Shown: positions 33,376-41,864, counted from the stretch's first letter. The stretch is 64,000 nt of DNA from Intestinicryptomonas porci (GCF_033971905.1 NZ_JALBUT010000004.1:62001-126000); one strand, 5' to 3'. Made by a program: numbers and translations. The notes: generated by a model not told the origin, from the letters alone.

Positions 33376-34263
33376 TTAGATTTTTGCAATGTCCGACTTC
33401 AAGTCGCTGAAAAGCTCAAACGCCTGTTCGGGGTTCATTTTTTCGTGAACGACCGCGCGCACCGCTTTTATCATCGCCTTGGGACATTCGCTTTGGAAGA
33501 TGTTTCTGCCCATGTCAACGCCTTTTGCGCCTGAACTTATCGCCTTGTACGCCAATTCGAGGGCGTCTTTTTCGGGCAATTTCTTGCCGCCTGCAATTAC
33601 TATCGGAACGGGGCAGGAGGCTACGACTTTTTCAAAGCCTTCGTCGCAGTAGTAGGTTTTAACGAATGTCGCGCCGTTTTCTGCTATTACGCGGCAGGCG
33701 AGGGCGAGGTAGCGGGCGTCTCTTGTAAGCTCTTTGCCGACTGCCGTCACTCCGAGGGTCGGAATACCGTAGCGTGCCGTCATGTCTGCGGTTCTTGCGA
33801 GATTTTCGATTGTCTTTGCCTCAAACGTCCCGCCGATTGCGACCATCGGGGCGAGGGCTGAGGCGTTAAGCCTGATTGCGTCTTCTATGTTTATCAGGCA
33901 TTCATTGTTAAGCTCTGTAAGAATGGTACTGCCGGAACTCCAGCGCAGAGCGACGGGTTTTGTGCAATCCGGCGGGACGATTGAGCGCAATGTGCCGCGC
34001 GTGCACATTATGCAGTCCGCGTCTTCGATTAGCGGAACGATGGTCAAGTCCATTCGTTCCAATCCGCTCGTCGGGCCCATTATGTATCCGTGGTCGAACG
34101 CGAGCATGACGGTGTTGCCGCTTTTTTTGTTGAAAATGCGGCTCATTCTGTTTTTCACACCCCAATCGTTATGCGAAAGCCCCTTCAAAAAAAAGCCTTC
34201 TGATTTTGTTTCGATGTCGGCGCAAAAGTTTTTTGCCTCGATGTTGCCTTCGTTGTCTGCCAT
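33376..34263 (-). CDS. lsrF: LsrF-type class I aldolase/thiolase
   Basis: 295 residues. It matches E. coli LsrF closely throughout: RMSRIFNKKSGNTVMLAFDH then GYIMGPTSGLERMDL, CTRGTLRSIVPP, CPVPIVIAGGKKLP and GVDMGRNIFQSECPKAMIKA. The Schiff-base lysine lies in FVKTYYCDEGF. In E. coli LsrF is the thiolase that cleaves the phosphorylated autoinducer-2 derivative; related members act as aldolases on other phosphorylated ketoses. It is last in the dhaK-dhaL-lsrF operon, seven bases after dhaL. No lsrK, lsrACDB or lsrR gene lies nearby, so AI-2 degradation is only one possibility. Confidence 0.88.
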   Translation of the reverse strand: MADNEGNIEAKNFCADIETKSEGFFLKGLSHNDWGVKNRMSRIFNKKSGNTVMLAFDHGYIMGPTSGLERMDLTIVPLIEDADCIMCTRGTLRSIVPPDCTKPVALRWSSGSTILTELNNECLINIEDAIRLNASALAPMVAIGGTFEAKTIENLARTADMTARYGIPTLGVTAVGKELTRDARYLALACRVIAENGATFVKTYYCDEGFEKVVASCPVPIVIAGGKKLPEKDALELAYKAISSGAKGVDMGRNIFQSECPKAMIKAVRAVVHEKMNPEQAFELFSDLKSDIAKI

Positions 34264-34269
34264 ATGTTT

Positions 34270-34881
34270 TTATTTGTATGCGTTAAAAAATGCCTCGAAA
34301 ATCATTGAGTTTGAAACAGCTCCCGGGTCGAGAGTGCCTATTGATTTTTCCCCGAGATTGCGCGCCCTGCCGAATTTCGCCTGTAATTTCGCGGTGTTTT
34401 GCGCGCCTTCCTTTGCGGCGTTTGACGCTTTTTCAAGAGCTTCAAGAACCGAATTTGCGCCCTGCATGGCTTCGATTGCAGGAATGAGGGCGTCAAACAC
34501 TGTTTTGTCGCCTACATCTCCCTTCACGGTCGAGCGCATAGATTCAAGCCCCGTTTTGAAAGCAGAGGCAAGCTCCTGCGCGCTTAAAGATTCCGCGCCG
34601 TCTTTAATTCCGTCTGAAACTCCCATTAGAAGAGAGCCGTAAATGCTGCTTGTAGAGCCGTTTGAATGCGACATTGCGGCAAACCCCGCGTCAAAGAGTG
34701 TGCTTTTCAAATCCATTCCTGCTTGGATTGCGTCGTTTGCGGCGTTGATTGCACCTTTTATCGCAACGCCGTGGTCTCCGTCTCCGCAGGCGGCGTCGAG
34801 CTTGGAGAGGTATTCTTCATTCTCAGTGATTACTTTTGCGGCGAGGGCGAACATCGCCTTTAATTTTTCGAGAGTCAGCAT
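34270..34881 (-). CDS. dhaL: Dihydroxyacetone kinase, ADP/ATP-binding subunit DhaL
   Basis: 203 residues. The metal/nucleotide-binding segment is CGDGDHGVAIKGA (residues 32-44), followed by FAAMSHSNGSTSSIYGSLLM and GDKTVFDALIPAIEAM. In the family DhaL carries the nucleotide that phosphorylates the substrate held by DhaK. Two bases separate it from dhaK. PTS-linked systems keep ADP on DhaL and need DhaM; DhaM is not visible here although ptsI is encoded 22 kb away, so direct ATP use is equally possible. Confidence 0.93.
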   Translation of the reverse strand: MLTLEKLKAMFALAAKVITENEEYLSKLDAACGDGDHGVAIKGAINAANDAIQAGMDLKSTLFDAGFAAMSHSNGSTSSIYGSLLMGVSDGIKDGAESLSAQELASAFKTGLESMRSTVKGDVGDKTVFDALIPAIEAMQGANSVLEALEKASNAAKEGAQNTAKLQAKFGRARNLGEKSIGTLDPGAVSNSMIFEAFFNAYK

Positions 34882-34883
34882 AA

Positions 34884-35891
34884 TTATTCTCCGAGGCTTA
34901 CCCAGTAGGGCGCGTTTGATTTTGCCTTTATGTACTTTTCGCTTTCGTAGTCGAGGGCGCAGACAATCATTTGAAAGCCCGCCATTTCCTGTACCGTCAA
35001 CATTTCGTCCACGATGCCGTTTACGAGGATAACGCCCATTTCTTCCGCAAGCTTTGCGACAGCTCTATACACTATCAAAAGCTCCATCGGAGTGCTTGCT
35101 CCCGTTCCGTTTATGATTGTGAAAATTCTTTCTCCGCGTTTTAGGTCGATTGCCTTGGCGAGATTTTCAAACATGATTTTTGCAGTTTCGTCAGCGGATA
35201 AAATTTTGCTCCTTCCGCCGCCGCCTTCGCCGTGCTGCCCCATGCCGATTTCCATTTCATCGTCGGCAAGTTCGCTGATGGGAGAGCCGTTTTGCGGATG
35301 CGTGCAACCTGTCATCGCCACTGCGAGGGTTGCAATGCGCTTGTTGAATTTTTCGGCGATGGCAAACACTTCGTCGAGGCTCTTGCCTTCTTCCGCCGCG
35401 GCTCCCGCAACTTTTATGAGGGGTATGCAGCCCGCAAGCCCGCGCCTGTCAGCCTTGGGGGCGTCGAGACCTGCGCTGATGTCTTCGGCAACCAAAATCG
35501 ACTTGAACTTTATGCCTTCGCGCTCAGCCATCTTCATTGCCATATTGGAGCTCATTACGTCTCCCGCATGGTTTAAAACAACGAGCAAAATACCCGCTTC
35601 GCGCTTGAACTTGCGCATTGCCGCCAAAACCGCAACCGCGTTCGGGGCGGCGAAAATATCGCCTACCACGCTCGCGTCGAGCATTCCTTCACCGACAAAT
35701 CCGCTAAGCGCGGGTTCGTGGCCCGCTCCGCCCAAGGTGATGATTGCAACCTTGTCTTCGCTTTTCGGCTTTGCTCTTGCGACTATTTTTCCGTCTTCGA
35801 GCTTGATTTTGTCGTTATAAGCTTTGCACATACCTTCCAAAAGTTCTTGGGTAAGGTTTTCGGGTGCGTTTATGAATTTTTTCATTACCAT
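34884..35891 (-). CDS. dhaK: Dihydroxyacetone kinase, substrate-binding subunit DhaK
   Basis: 335 residues from ATG 35891 (MVMKKFINAPENLTQELLEG); AGAGGAA lies six bases upstream, which favours this ATG over 35885. Family motifs are LGGAGHEPALSGFVGEGMLD, VVLNHAGDVMSSNMAMKMAE, TGCTHPQNGSPI, and the hemiaminal-forming His in MGQHGEGGGGRSK. DhaK covalently holds dihydroxyacetone or a related short ketose through this His. It heads the operon with dhaL and lsrF; kinase plus aldolase suggests processing of a phosphorylated 3- to 6-carbon ketose. Confidence 0.94.
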   Translation of the reverse strand: MVMKKFINAPENLTQELLEGMCKAYNDKIKLEDGKIVARAKPKSEDKVAIITLGGAGHEPALSGFVGEGMLDASVVGDIFAAPNAVAVLAAMRKFKREAGILLVVLNHAGDVMSSNMAMKMAEREGIKFKSILVAEDISAGLDAPKADRRGLAGCIPLIKVAGAAAEEGKSLDEVFAIAEKFNKRIATLAVAMTGCTHPQNGSPISELADDEMEIGMGQHGEGGGGRSKILSADETAKIMFENLAKAIDLKRGERIFTIINGTGASTPMELLIVYRAVAKLAEEMGVILVNGIVDEMLTVQEMAGFQMIVCALDYESEKYIKAKSNAPYWVSLGE

Positions 35892-36233
35892 GGGTTTTCC
35901 TCTTGTTTTTTAAATTGCAAATAAAGGTTTAAAGATAAAACTTTAAGCGGATTTTCTCCTTGTTTGCAAATAAAATATAAATCAATTTTTATTTAATATT
36001 TTAAACGTCGTTTAGAATGTCAATCAAAAATTCTTTAAACCGTCAAAAATCGAAAGTTTTGCTTTGAGGCGGCTGAATTTTTGGATTTACAAATTATGCG
36101 CCGTATTTTACAAATTGGAAAATTGAAAATAGTGTTTTGCCTTGCAAGTTGTGGAAAAAACGTTTTTCGTCTTGACTTGTTTGGCGGGATTTCTAATTTC
36201 AATCGATTGAGAGATTTTTAACAGCGTTTATAT
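35892..36233. other. Divergent control region between dhaK and the GspG-like gene
   Basis: 342 bases with no gene. It contains two operator-like dyads, TAAACGTCGTTTA at 36002-36014 and TCAATCGATTGA at 36200-36211, two direct copies of TTTACAAATT, and the plus-strand promoter at 36172-36200. The dhaK leader on the minus strand has a good AGAGGAA site but no unmistakable promoter. Confidence 0.6.
36172..36211 (+). promoter_or_regulatory. Promoter with overlapping operator-like palindrome
   Basis: TTGACT at 36172-36177, 17 bases, then TAATTT at 36195-36200 form a near-consensus sigma-70 promoter. The perfect 12-base dyad TCAATCGATTGA overlaps the last -10 base and the start of transcription, where a repressor would block initiation. 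Its form (central CG flanked by AAT/ATT) resembles LacI/GalR-family operators, by inference. Confidence 0.55.
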
Positions 36234-36668
36234 ATGGAGAGGAACAAGCCCGATAAATTTATGGCGGTAAGCGTCGTCGAGATGATGATTCTTTTAGGCA
36301 TTATTTTTGTTCTTTGCGCGTTTTTTTACACAAATTATTTTAAGTTGATGGATAAAAGCAGACTTATCGTTGCCCGCACTTATGTTTTGGAAACTCTGCC
36401 TTCTGCCCTTGAATCTTATAAAATAGACATAGGCGATTATCCCGAGGACGACCAGGGGCTTGAAGCATTGACATATCCGCCCGTCGGAACCGAGCACAAG
36501 TGGAAAGGTCCGTACATTTCAAAAGACAATTTGCAAGATCCGTGGGGCAACGATTATCTTTACACTTATCCCAGCACGCAGGGGGACGGAGATTTCGATG
36601 TTTGGTCTCTCGGCAAAGATGGAATTCCGAGTTCGGACGACATCACAAATTGGAGAATGGAAAACTGA
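36234..36668 (+). CDS. GspG-like type II secretion pseudopilin with odd prepilin signal
   Basis: 144 residues. After a short charged leader, residues 11-30 are AVSVVEMMILLGIIFVLCAF, a hydrophobic helix with Glu at the +5-equivalent position. The usual Gly before Phe is replaced by Met-Ala before Val. The C-terminal domain matches the GspG core: SYKIDIGDYPEDDQGLEALT, WKGPYISKDNLQDPWGNDYL and a terminal DVWSLGKDGIPSSDDITNW, the calcium-binding-like pseudopilin signature. GspG is the major pseudopilin of the type II secretion pseudopilus. It is the only secretion gene here. It sits first in a four-gene run, seemingly unrelated in function. Confidence 0.85.
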   Translation: MERNKPDKFMAVSVVEMMILLGIIFVLCAFFYTNYFKLMDKSRLIVARTYVLETLPSALESYKIDIGDYPEDDQGLEALTYPPVGTEHKWKGPYISKDNLQDPWGNDYLYTYPSTQGDGDFDVWSLGKDGIPSSDDITNWRMEN

Positions 36669-36670
36669 AA

Positions 36671-37141
36671 ATGAAACTTGCCGATAAGCTGCTGCAAAAA
36701 TTAAAACACAAAAAACTGACTCTATCCTGCGCCGAATCGTGCAGCGGAGGGCTTTTGGCTGACGCCTTCGTCAGTGTTTCGGGGGCGAGCGAAGTCTTTT
36801 TGGGTTCACTTGTGTGCTATGCCCCCGCCGTAAAGCAGGACGTTTTGAAAGTTGAAAAATCCGTCGTAAGAAGGGGAGTCGTAAGCGAAGAATGCGCTGT
36901 TTCAATGGCGGAAAAATCCCTCGAACTCTTTAATTCCGACACGGCGCTATCAATAACGGGTTATGCCGAAAAATCGGACGATGCTAATATACCCGACGGC
37001 ACCATATACATTGCCGCCTCATGCAAAAAATTTACGGTTTGCGAAAAAATAACCGCAAAAAAATCTCGCAATGAAAATCGCAAATTCGCGGTGATGGCTG
37101 CGCTTCGCCTTTTGGACAAACTATTAGAAAGTAAAATATAG
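36671..37141 (+). CDS. CinA C-terminal domain protein (nicotinamide-nucleotide amidase-like)
   Basis: 156 residues from ATG 36671, two bases after the GspG-like stop; the longer open frame to 36500 lies inside that gene and is not used. Motifs LTLSCAESCSGGLLADAFVS, then GASEVFLGSLVCYAPAVKQD, GVVSEECAVSMAEKSLELF and ALSITGYAEKS follow the CinA/PncC domain order. The usual GPGG of this last segment is absent (AEKSDDANIPDG), so activity is uncertain. PncC deamidates nicotinamide mononucleotide in the NAD cycle. The gene is followed by the oxidoreductase after nine bases, with a strong ribosome-binding site. Confidence 0.85.
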   Translation: MKLADKLLQKLKHKKLTLSCAESCSGGLLADAFVSVSGASEVFLGSLVCYAPAVKQDVLKVEKSVVRRGVVSEECAVSMAEKSLELFNSDTALSITGYAEKSDDANIPDGTIYIAASCKKFTVCEKITAKKSRNENRKFAVMAALRLLDKLLESKI

Positions 37142-37150
37142 GAGGAAAAC

Positions 37151-38452
37151 ATGGATAGAAGAAGTTTCATAAAGGGAATGGGGGCGGCGATATTTATACC
37201 TGCCATAATTCCCGCGTCCGCGCTCGGAAGGGACGGGTTTGTAGCCCCGAGCAACAGGGTTGTGATGGGGTCAATCGGCTTGGGCGGAATGGGCTCGAAC
37301 AACACAAGCTCTTTTTTGGGCGACAAGAGGGTGCAGGTGGTTGCGCTTTGCGACCCCTGCATGTCCGACAACCGTTACGGCTACGGGCACAACAACACTT
37401 GCGGGGCTGAAGTATTCAAACAGCGCAAAAATTTAAAAGACGCAAAAATCTACACCGATTTTCGCGAACTTTTGGCGCGTGAGGACATCGATGCGATTAC
37501 CACTGCCACCCCGGACCATTGGCACGCCATAATAGGCATTGCCTGCGCAAATGCGGGCAAAGATGTTTACGGAGAAAAGCCCTTGACGCGCACGATAGAA
37601 GAGGGCAGGTATTTGTCAAACGCAGTGGCGCGCAACGGTATAATTTGGCAGACGGGTTCCTGGCAGCGTTCAAGGCATGATTTTTGGTACGCCGCGGAGC
37701 TTGTGAGAAACGGCGCGATAGGAAAAGTTAAGCTCATAAAAATCGGACTTCCGAGCAACAATAAAGTTCCGCCGCTTGCGCCCGAAAAAGTTCCCGACAC
37801 TTTGGACTGGAACATGTGGTTAGGTCCTGCCGCGGACGTTGAGTTTCATCCGTACAGGGCATTTACGACTTGGAGATTTTTCTCGGAATACAGCGCCGGC
37901 AAAATAGCAGACTGGGGCGCGCACCATTTGGACATTGCCCAATGGGCGATGGGCTACCACATGCAGGGCGCAAAGACCATAGAGCCAATTCATGTCGAAT
38001 GGCAAAAGGACGGTTTTTACGATTTGCCGACAAGCTTTGCGGTTCGCTACACTTACGAGCGCGGGGAAGTTGTGGAAATGTCCGACAAGTATCCCATGGG
38101 TCTTGAAATCATCGGGGAAAACGGCACCATTTGGGTGGACAGAGGCAGGCTTGCGTCAAATCCCATAACAATAATCGACGAAAAAATAAAGCCGAGTTCC
38201 GAAAGAATTTACGGGCTTGAAGTTCCCGGAAGCCACCAGAGCGCGTTTATCGACAGCGTCTTAAACCGCCGCGCAACCATAACAGACATTGAAACGGCGC
38301 ACCGTACGAACACGGGGTGTTTGCTTGGCGAAATCGCCTATCGGACGGGCAGAAAAATCGTCTGGGATTGGAAAACCGAAAAAATAATCGGTGACGAGCA
38401 GGCTTCAAGACTTTGCTCGCGCGCCTATCGCGGAAACTGGCAGCTCGTATAA
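37151..38452 (+). CDS. Exported Gfo/Idh/MocA-family oxidoreductase
   Basis: 433 residues. The N-terminus MDRRSFIKGMGAAIFIPAII is a twin-arginine export signal (RRSFIK) followed by a hydrophobic stretch, as in many verrucomicrobial and planctomycete homologues. The Rossmann start is VVMGSIGLGGMGSNNTSSFL, with the loop ITTATPDHWHAIIGIACANA, EKPLTRTIEEGRYL and the GFO_IDH_MocA C-terminal domain with DWGAHHLDIAQWAMGYHM. These enzymes oxidise or reduce sugars and inositols with NAD(P); the substrate is unknown. GGAGGAAAACATG is an excellent ribosome-binding site. The HEAT protein follows 17 bases later. Confidence 0.92.
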   Translation: MDRRSFIKGMGAAIFIPAIIPASALGRDGFVAPSNRVVMGSIGLGGMGSNNTSSFLGDKRVQVVALCDPCMSDNRYGYGHNNTCGAEVFKQRKNLKDAKIYTDFRELLAREDIDAITTATPDHWHAIIGIACANAGKDVYGEKPLTRTIEEGRYLSNAVARNGIIWQTGSWQRSRHDFWYAAELVRNGAIGKVKLIKIGLPSNNKVPPLAPEKVPDTLDWNMWLGPAADVEFHPYRAFTTWRFFSEYSAGKIADWGAHHLDIAQWAMGYHMQGAKTIEPIHVEWQKDGFYDLPTSFAVRYTYERGEVVEMSDKYPMGLEIIGENGTIWVDRGRLASNPITIIDEKIKPSSERIYGLEVPGSHQSAFIDSVLNRRATITDIETAHRTNTGCLLGEIAYRTGRKIVWDWKTEKIIGDEQASRLCSRAYRGNWQLV

Positions 38453-38468
38453 AAAAGGAGAACTTTGC

Positions 38469-39929
38469 ATGAAAAAAATATCATTTGCTTTTTTGTTTTG
38501 CGCCTGCTCTTTCTTGGGAGCGGCGGAAATTGAAAACATTTTGGCTTTCAAAAACAGCGGCGATTCTTCCGCATGGTACCACGAGTTGATTTTGGACGCC
38601 TATAACCCCGAAAAGATGGCGGCGGCAGAGGAGCTTGTTTTGTGCGCAATGTCTAATCCTGAAATATCGGACGAGGCTTTCAGGCTTTGCGCGAAAATTT
38701 TAAAGCCTTCCGCGTCTTTAAAATCGCTCAAAGTTCTTCCTACGCTTCTTACAAAAGACGCGCATGTTATGCCGGTTTTCGACGTCTTGATTTCTTTTGA
38801 AAATCCGAAAGTTGACGAAATTCTCTTGAAGCTTTTAAATTCAAAAGACAAGAAAGTCGCCATACATTCTGCTTACGCTCTCGGAATCAGGGGTAAAACC
38901 GAAGCTTCCCAGCCGCTTTTTAACTTGGCGAAATCAAAGGATAAGAACATTTCAGATTCCGCGGTAATCGCGCTTGGGCATATAGGCGGATCCGATGCCG
39001 CAAAGGCGTTGAAAGCCTTGGCGAAAGCCCGAAACACTGATAAATTTCTCGTAAACAACGCCCTTGCGGAAGTAAGGGAAAAGTTTATCGCGCAAAAGAA
39101 TATGAAGGCGGCATTGGGAATTTCACTCTCCGAGGAATTTCGCCCGGGGTTGCTTTCGCTTGCAAAACTGCGCGGAATTAAGGAAATGGACAAGCTTTTC
39201 GCGGGCGAAAACGAAGTGTCGAGAAATGCCGCACGCATTGCAAACATCGGCAGAACCTATGAAAACTCGTCGGAATTGCTTTCAAAATTCGACAAGCTTT
39301 CGGACGGCGCAAAAGCCGCGGCCATACGCTCTTTCGGGCTTTCGGGCGACAAAAAGTTCTTGAAGATAGTAGCTCCTCTTTTGAAGGACAAAAACGACAT
39401 CGTTTCAATCGAGGCAATCTACGCCTGCGCATACATTGGTGATTCTTCCGTGGCGGACAAACTTGCGGAGCTTGCAATGAGCAAAGATGCAAGCGTGTAC
39501 CGCCCCGCAAGATACTCTTTGGTTTTCATGAATGAGCCGATAGATAAAATTCTTGAGGCGAAATATGCCGACAAAAAGGATTTCAGAATACTCGAAGTTT
39601 TGATTAACCGCGGCAATGACAAATACCGAAAAGAACTTATAAGCCGCTTCTTTGACGAAAACGATTCCGACCGAAGCGACATTATAAAAGTTTTGGAACG
39701 CCAAATCGGCTATATAGGGCTTTCAGAAATGGCAGAGGGCTTTAACAAGGCGTCTGACGGTGTGAGAAAAGACTGCTTGCGAATATTCATCAAGGCGCTT
39801 AGCAGGGACAGTGATATTGATTTCAGAAATAAAGTTTTTGAAGAAACTCTTTCAAAAGCCAAATTCACTGAAAAAGAGTTGGATATAATCAAAACGCGCG
39901 TCCTATCGAAGCCCAAAAAGAAAAAGTAA
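38469..39929 (+). CDS. Exported HEAT-repeat protein
   Basis: 486 residues from ATG 38469; a frame extends upstream into the oxidoreductase but AAGGAGAAC immediately before 38469 fixes the start. Signal peptide MKKISFAFLFCACSFLGAAE. The rest consists of HEAT/PBS-lyase-like repeats of about 30 residues: VAIHSAYALGIRGKTEASQP, NISDSAVIALGHIGGSDAAK, IVSIEAIYACAYIGDSSVAD and others across residues 100-400. These form alpha solenoids for protein binding. Its coupling to the TAT-exported oxidoreductase suggests a joint periplasmic role. A terminator follows at 39941-39974. Confidence 0.82.
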   Translation: MKKISFAFLFCACSFLGAAEIENILAFKNSGDSSAWYHELILDAYNPEKMAAAEELVLCAMSNPEISDEAFRLCAKILKPSASLKSLKVLPTLLTKDAHVMPVFDVLISFENPKVDEILLKLLNSKDKKVAIHSAYALGIRGKTEASQPLFNLAKSKDKNISDSAVIALGHIGGSDAAKALKALAKARNTDKFLVNNALAEVREKFIAQKNMKAALGISLSEEFRPGLLSLAKLRGIKEMDKLFAGENEVSRNAARIANIGRTYENSSELLSKFDKLSDGAKAAAIRSFGLSGDKKFLKIVAPLLKDKNDIVSIEAIYACAYIGDSSVADKLAELAMSKDASVYRPARYSLVFMNEPIDKILEAKYADKKDFRILEVLINRGNDKYRKELISRFFDENDSDRSDIIKVLERQIGYIGLSEMAEGFNKASDGVRKDCLRIFIKALSRDSDIDFRNKVFEETLSKAKFTEKELDIIKTRVLSKPKKKK

Positions 39930-39940
39930 TATCAAAGCGA

Positions 39941-39974
39941 AAAAAATCTCCCAACAAGTTTGGGAGATTTTTTT
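39941..39974 (+). terminator. Terminator of the GspG-like to HEAT operon
   Basis: AAAAAATCTCCCA and TGGGAGATTTTTTT form a strong stem, starting 12 bases after the HEAT stop codon. The A-run makes it bidirectional, so it also serves the convergent NSS/MetS unit. Confidence 0.85.
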
Positions 39975-40002
39975 ATGCCCAATGATTTTATGCCTAAGGA
40001 TA

Positions 40003-40164
40003 TTATTTTTTGTCGCCATCGGGCTTGAAAAAGTCTTCCTTAAACATATTTTTCCCCATCATTTTTTGCGGTTTTGATGTGAGGACTTTTACAATGCAAA
40101 ATACGAAAAATGAAGTAAAAACCGATACCGACAATAAAAAAGTTATCCATCCGCCAAATGTCAT
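40003..40164 (-). CDS. MetS-like small subunit of the NSS transporter
   Basis: A 53-residue protein I translated from ATG 40164 to TAA at 40003: MTFGGWITFLLSVSVFTSFF, then VFCIVKVLTSKPQ and a charged tail. It is a single transmembrane helix with a cytoplasmic tail. The ATG overlaps the stop of the NSS gene (ATGA), with AAGGAGG just upstream inside that gene, so translation is coupled. Small partner proteins in this position are known for the MetP/MetS sodium-dependent methionine transporter of Corynebacterium and are common next to bacterial NSS transporters. Function is inferred from position, size and topology. Confidence 0.75.
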   Translation of the reverse strand: MTFGGWITFLLSVSVFTSFFVFCIVKVLTSKPQKMMGKNMFKEDFFKPDGDKK

Positions 40165-41864
40165 TTTCCGTCCTCCTTAAACTCTTTGCTTTTAAAAATC
40201 ATCGCCCCGAAGAGAATTATGAGGGCGGCTATTATGGCAAAAGACGCTTGCGCCACAGGTTCTTTGCCGCTTACAAGATTTTCTATTTGATAGCTTAACT
40301 TGCCGCCGAATACTCCCAAAACGTCTTTTAAAAACCATCCCAAGAATACCAATATCAAAATTGCGGGGGTAAAATACCGCCAAATTATCGAATAATTTTT
40401 TGGCAGTTTTATCAGGGAATAGGCGTTGGCGTCTTTTACGAGCTTTTCAGCGCCGTAAGTCCATGAGAACATTATTATTTCCCAAGTTGCTATTATGAAA
40501 ATCAAGGTTTGTCCGACCCAGAAGTCGAGGCTGTCTAAAGCGACCAATCCTTTCGAGAAATAGAATGAGTAAAAAGACATCAAAAACATCAAAACCGCCA
40601 GTATGAACAGGGCGAAATTTCTTGCGACGCCCAATACTTCCTGCAAAAACGCAAGGCTTGGCTGGAGAATTGAAATCGAACTTGTTATTGCCGCCAAAAA
40701 GAGGAGCATGAAAAATATAAAGCCGAAAAATTCTCCTATCGGCATCTTTAAAAACACGAGCGGCAAGACATTGAAGCCCAAGTCGAACAAGCTTGCGCAA
40801 GCTCCCGCAACGCCGCTTATGCCGAGAAAGGCGACTGCGGCGGGAACGGTAATCATTCCGCCTAAGCAGACTTCGCAAAATTCGTTTGCACTCGCGCTTG
40901 TAATGGAGCTTAGCACAACGTCGTCGGTTCTTTTTAAGTAGCTTGTGTATGAAATTATTATGCCCATGCCGACCGACATGCTGAAAAACAGCTGGCCTAC
41001 TGCGGCAATCCATATTGAGGGATTCAAAAGCTGTTTGAAAAGCGAAATTTCCCTTACGCGCATTTCTTTTTGAGGCGAGGATTTTGCAATTTCGGTTTCA
41101 GCCTGTTGTATATCGGCGTCTCCCACAAGGCGTTTTACTTCAACCCATTTGCCATTTTGATTTTCTTCCAAAACAACTTTTGCGGGATTCCACATAAAGC
41201 CCATGCCTTGGTTTATTGAAGAATCGGCGCGTCCCGTGTGCTCGTGGGTGATGGTTGCAACTCTCGCTACGAGAATAAGGGCAAGCAAAATTAAAAGAGG
41301 CATCGCTATTTTGCAGAATTTTTCAATGCCCTTGGAAATTCCGAGGTAAATAAGCAAAAAATTTATTCCAAAAACCGTGAGAAAGTAAATCCAGACTTTG
41401 CTTAACGAAAACTCCAATGCGGAGCCGTTTTCGTTCACCCCGACAAAATTACCGAAGAAATCCGCCGCTTCTTTTGTAGATGAAAAATCAAGCGCGCCCG
41501 TTGCAAAATTCACGGCGTATCCCAAGCACCATGCCTCTATGTATGTGTAGTAGGAACAGATGACAAAGGGTATTACTACCGCCACGGCGGCGACGATTTT
41601 TGCAGACGGCTTTCTGAAAAACGAGTAGTAAGTCCAAGGCACGCTGTGGTATTTGTCGCCAATCTTTCTGCCGACTGTCCATTCCATCATGGCAAACGGA
41701 AGCCCTACGAGCAGAAACGACATAACGTAGGCTATCATGAATGCCGCGCCGCCGTAAAGAGCCACTTGACCCGGGAATTTCAGGAAGTTGCCAAGTCCGA
41801 CCGCGCTTCCCGCAACAGCGAGAATGACGCCCATGCTTGAACTCCAGTTGTCTTTTTTGCTCAT
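40161..41864 (-). CDS. Sodium-dependent transporter, neurotransmitter:sodium symporter (NSS) family
   Basis: 567 residues, 11-12 transmembrane helices. The N-terminal helix 1 signature is SSSMGVILAVAGSAVGLGNF then LKFPGQVALYGG, containing the unwound sodium- and substrate-binding segment of LeuT-type NSS proteins. Helix 6-like FFSMSVGMGIIISYTSYL and the segment SISILQPSLAFLQEV agree. The family imports amino acids with sodium; substrate here is not predictable. The small MetS-like gene overlaps the 3' end. No regulatory element is visible upstream. Confidence 0.92.
   Translation of the reverse strand: MSKKDNWSSSMGVILAVAGSAVGLGNFLKFPGQVALYGGAAFMIAYVMSFLLVGLPFAMMEWTVGRKIGDKYHSVPWTYYSFFRKPSAKIVAAVAVVIPFVICSYYTYIEAWCLGYAVNFATGALDFSSTKEAADFFGNFVGVNENGSALEFSLSKVWIYFLTVFGINFLLIYLGISKGIEKFCKIAMPLLILLALILVARVATITHEHTGRADSSINQGMGFMWNPAKVVLEENQNGKWVEVKRLVGDADIQQAETEIAKSSPQKEMRVREISLFKQLLNPSIWIAAVGQLFFSMSVGMGIIISYTSYLKRTDDVVLSSITSASANEFCEVCLGGMITVPAAVAFLGISGVAGACASLFDLGFNVLPLVFLKMPIGEFFGFIFFMLLFLAAITSSISILQPSLAFLQEVLGVARNFALFILAVLMFLMSFYSFYFSKGLVALDSLDFWVGQTLIFIIATWEIIMFSWTYGAEKLVKDANAYSLIKLPKNYSIIWRYFTPAILILVFLGWFLKDVLGVFGGKLSYQIENLVSGKEPVAQASFAIIAALIILFGAMIFKSKEFKEDGK

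Noticed and set aside
36500..36670. Upstream extension of the CinA-domain reading frame
   Set aside because: It lies entirely within the GspG-like gene in another frame; CinA homology starts at 36671.
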